Shown: positions 61,225 to 64,000 of the stretch, piece after piece | Layout of the letters: each line of letters starts with the position of its first letter | How positions within the stretch are numbered: position 1 is the stretch's first letter | Position numbers and translations under genes: made by a program | The notes under the pieces: model-generated | What the model was told of the DNA's origin: nothing | Seen by the model: the letters and a program-made list of their open reading frames with translations, nothing else | Databases searched by the model: none | DNA from: Parietaria judaica | Lineage: Eukaryota; Streptophyta; Magnoliopsida; Rosales; Urticaceae | Length of the DNA stretch: 64,000 nt | Assembly (NCBI GenBank): GCA_954871525.1 | Contig: OX940868.1 | Location: 18,781,056-18,845,055 of the forward strand | Direction of reading: 5' to 3'

Positions 61225-62525
61225 ATGGTTTCGATTTTCGCGATAATCGAGCGATAATCGAGCGATTTATCGCTGAAAACCACTTCTCGGTAACTTATCT
61301 CCTCTAATCGTTATCTTTTTATACTTATCGCGATTTTTCGATTCGAAAAGCAAGTCACTTATCTCTCAAACTTATCAAGTGTATTTTCTCGAAAAGCAAG
61401 CTACTTTTCGGTCAAAAACGATAAGTCAACTCTGGTATAAAATTTTCTTTTTTTGCGGCAGAAGTTCCAACTTCTTTTAATTTTGAAATTTAAATGTATT
61501 TTTAGGGTTTTTTTTAGTAGATCTTTAGTGTTTTGATGTTTAAATGTTGTATATGTATGAATCATGTCAATTTTTCACATTTTTATTCTATATTTGTAGT
61601 AGTTACTTAGAAAGATATTAGGTTGAATGAAAGTTAAACTTTGAGTTTCATATTAGTTTAATTGTACATTTTACGTTTTGAATCAAATGTTGTTGAAATT
61701 GATTTTTTTAAAGTATATGATGGAATATAGATGAATAAAGATGGTTTCTGTGATTTTTATTGATTTTTTGCAGATTTGGGTTAAATTTAAGGGTTTATGC
61801 AAATTGTTTCCAATTGCGACAAAAGTACCAATTTTCCTAAAAATAGTGAATTTGAGATATATTTTAATTTTTTTTTTCTGTAATTTCATTTTGTAACATT
61901 GTATATAATTAGGAAACTATTAGTTTGACATAATTATTTTTGTAATTGATGTCTTTCTGAATTATGACCTTATTGCGGCAAAAGTACATATTTTTGGAAA
62001 TTAGTTAAGTTAAGCTAGTTAGTCTATTTTTTTTTTATGTAAAATCATTTTATAACATTGTATATAACTTATAAAATGTGAGGTTGACATAATTATTTTT
62101 AATTCGACGTTTTCCCGAATTGCAACCTTATTGCGGCAAAAGTAATTTTTTTTGAAATTGGTTAAATTGAGCTAGTTCTTCGTTTTTTTATGTAACTTCA
62201 TTTTGTAACATTGTATATAATTTTGATACTGTGATTCTGACATAATTAGTTTTGTAATTTGACGTTTTTCAATTATTAAGGAAAATATACACTTAGTATT
62301 TTATGTTATAAAAAATATTTTATGTATGAAAATATACATGAAAATATTTTATAAGTTTTCCATCGATAAATCTATCGATAAGCGATTAATCCATCGATAA
62401 GTTCGATAAGTTTCGGTAACGGCAAACGATAAATTTTATAGGTTTTCCATCGATAAATCCATCGGCAAACGATTACTCCGTCGATAACGGCAAACGATTT
62501 ATCGGCAAAAACGGCATTCAAATCC
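61225..62525. repeat. ATCGATAA-rich repeat region, probably transposon-derived
   Basis: The left edge has repeated GCGATAATCGAGCGATAATC and TTTATCGCTG. The right edge has many copies of ATCGATAA, CGGCAAACGATAA and GATTTATCGGC. The edges are partly inverted copies, suggesting subterminal repeats of a non-autonomous element. A related patch occurs at 4868-4960. The class and boundaries are unknown. Confidence 0.5.
61760..62275. repeat. Three-copy tandem repeat, period about 158 bp
   Basis: TTGCGRCAAAAGTA occurs at about 61814, 61972 and 62130. Each copy continues with a T-run, ATGTAA..TCATTTTGTAACATTGTATATAA, TGACATAATTA and GACGTTTT. It lies inside the ATCGATAA-rich region. Confidence 0.85.
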
Positions 62526-63280
62526 TTGGTGAAAATACATGTCACTCAAGCGAGAATATTTGTAGAAGGCTGTTTTAAAATAATTCAGAGAAAAATTGGA
62601 CTTATGTTGCTAATTATATTTTGTTTTACAATATATAATATATCTATATTATAATGTATTAAACTATTAATTATAGTGTGGTTTTCAAGTAAATAGAGTA
62701 AATATTTGATCAAAGTTGTTCGTGGTCGATGGTATATAGCTATAAGTATTTTTAATTTTACAAAAATTTAGAGAAACTTGACAAGAAAAAATATTAGAGA
62801 CCAAAATAGTCAATTTTAACACAAATTAAAGACAAAATACCTTAAGTCACTAAATGTAGTAAAACAAAGATGGACATCGTTAATTGTCATGTGACATGCT
62901 CACGTCATAATAAAATTGCCTTTTACAAATTACAACATTGCTACTTCTAAAAGTTGTGACCATTAGATTATCGTATAAAATGGCCTACTAAGTTTTATAT
63001 ATGTCTCAATATCAACCGAGTATATTTTAATCACGTACTGATAACAGTGTCCTTTGAGATTTTTGTTGCATGTCCAATATATTGAATATTATAAATGTAT
63101 CTTACTCATTATATGATTCATTTCAACCTTTGAATGTTATGTTTTAAGCGGAAAGTAGAAACTATATAGAATCGAAGCAATAACATTGGGGAGCTAAGTA
63201 TTACTAGAAGCAATGGAACGTGAAGCTTCTAAGCGTGAAGAAAAGGAACCATTATTAGAATCTAAGTATTAAACGAACCA
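62526..63280. other. AT-rich spacer, nothing identified
   Basis: No gene, RNA or transposon end was recognised between the repeat region and the BAHD pseudogene. Confidence 0.5.
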
Positions 63281-64000
63281 GCCGTACATAGTCTGCGACA
63301 ACTCCGGCGCCGAGCCTGAAGCCAACGTCCCATTGAAGAAGCTTGACTTCAACAACCTCGACGAGTCTCTCATGAAGCTTGTCGCCGTGACGCCGGACTT
63401 CCCGTTGCAAGTCCAGGTCGCGCGCTTCACCTGCGGCGACGTGTCGCTCGCCATCATGTTTGACCTCGTGCACTTCGACGTTGCTGCGTTCTGGCGCTTC
63501 CTCGTCTCGTGGGAGCGAGGCAGCTAGGAACGTGCCCTTCACGCGCTGCGTCAACCACCGTCGTTGCTGCCTCATCACGCCGCGCGAACCGCCATGTCAC
63601 CGCCCCGAGCTCGACCCCTGTACCGCATGCAGAGATCTCGAGAATCCCAACGCCGGCGGTATTGCTCCGACGCCTCTACTTCATCGAAGCCATGCAGGTC
63701 GACCGCCTCCACAGCCCAGTTGCCCCTGGCCTGACAAAGATCGAGGCGTTTCCGGCGCATGTGTGGAAAACTGTGGCGAATAGAATAAGGTGGGCCATGT
63801 GGGGCGAGTGTCGTGCAAAATGGGGTGGCTCGATAACGGGCGCGCCGGACTCAAAGGCGGAGACCGGGAATCCCTATCGGATTACGTCGGGAACGTATTG
63901 TCGCTTGCCTTCGAGGAGGCAACATGGGAGAATTGGAGCGGAAGCCACTCGTTGGTGTGGCACGGAAGGTTTACGTGGTGACTTCCGCGGTGGCGAACGG
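63281..64000 (+). pseudogene. Decayed BAHD acyltransferase copy, cut by window end
   Basis: It is homologous to the intact gene at 57714-59081, starting at the equivalent of residue 97 (VCDNSGA), so the N-terminus is missing. Frame disruptions include an insertion near 63287-63292 and one extra G at about 63511 that leads to a TAG at 63523-63525. The equivalent of HALGD reads VHFDV: the first position of HxxxD is not kept in order, so catalysis would be lost even without the frameshifts. Further blocks (NVPFTRC, CHRPELD, SCKMGWL, SDYVGNVLSLAF) continue in changing frames to the window end. Confidence 0.9.

Overview
This is nuclear DNA from a flowering plant, probably a eudicot. The evidence is intron-rich genes with GT-AG junctions, plant-only families (a SCARECROW GRAS factor, a GAUT glycosyltransferase, a BAHD acyltransferase, an LRR receptor kinase of subfamily VIII-1), AT-rich intergenic DNA, and many small DNA transposons. 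The species cannot be fixed from the sequence. Gene identities rest on remembered family sequences, because no database search was possible; exon borders were worked out by hand from splice sites and reading phase.

Layout. 1-7960 is repeat-rich: a higher-order tandem array of palindromic GTAAC..GTTAC units, a Mutator-like element carrying the same palindromes, and a broken PIF/Harbinger transposase. 8244-12847 (+) is a 15-exon gene with a C-terminal GOLD domain. 13586-16311 (-) is the bifunctional folate enzyme FOLD, mitochondrial type, with a cluster of site II promoter motifs upstream. 16.6-28.6 kb is gene-poor and holds a 1.15 kb fold-back Mutator element with a perfect 9-bp target duplication and a long CT microsatellite. 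28859-32283 (+) is SCARECROW. 34723-40198 (-) is GAUT7. 41.5-43 kb holds a second Mutator-like element with GTAAAT palindromes. 43398-50224 (-) is a 19-exon LRR receptor kinase. 50.2-57.7 kb holds several miniature inverted-repeat elements. 57714-59081 (-) is an intact single-exon BAHD acyltransferase. 59.1-64 kb contains a related MITE, a chimeric fragment of the receptor kinase gene, an ATCGATAA-rich repeat region and a decayed second BAHD copy running off the window end.

The genes do not form an operon or an obvious pathway cluster. They cover mitochondrial one-carbon metabolism (FOLD), root and leaf radial patterning (SCR), pectin homogalacturonan synthesis in the Golgi (GAUT7), cell-surface signalling (the receptor kinase) and specialised acylation (BAHD). 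FOLD and GAUT7 are, as I recall, immediate neighbours in Arabidopsis (At2g38660 and At2g38650), so this window may keep part of an ancestral block with SCR lying between them.

The most interesting structure is in the repeats: a two-copy 1.18 kb higher-order repeat of palindromes, the same kind of palindrome inside two Mutator-like elements of matching internal layout, and four short Mutator-type elements that each carry a G-box core (CACGTG).
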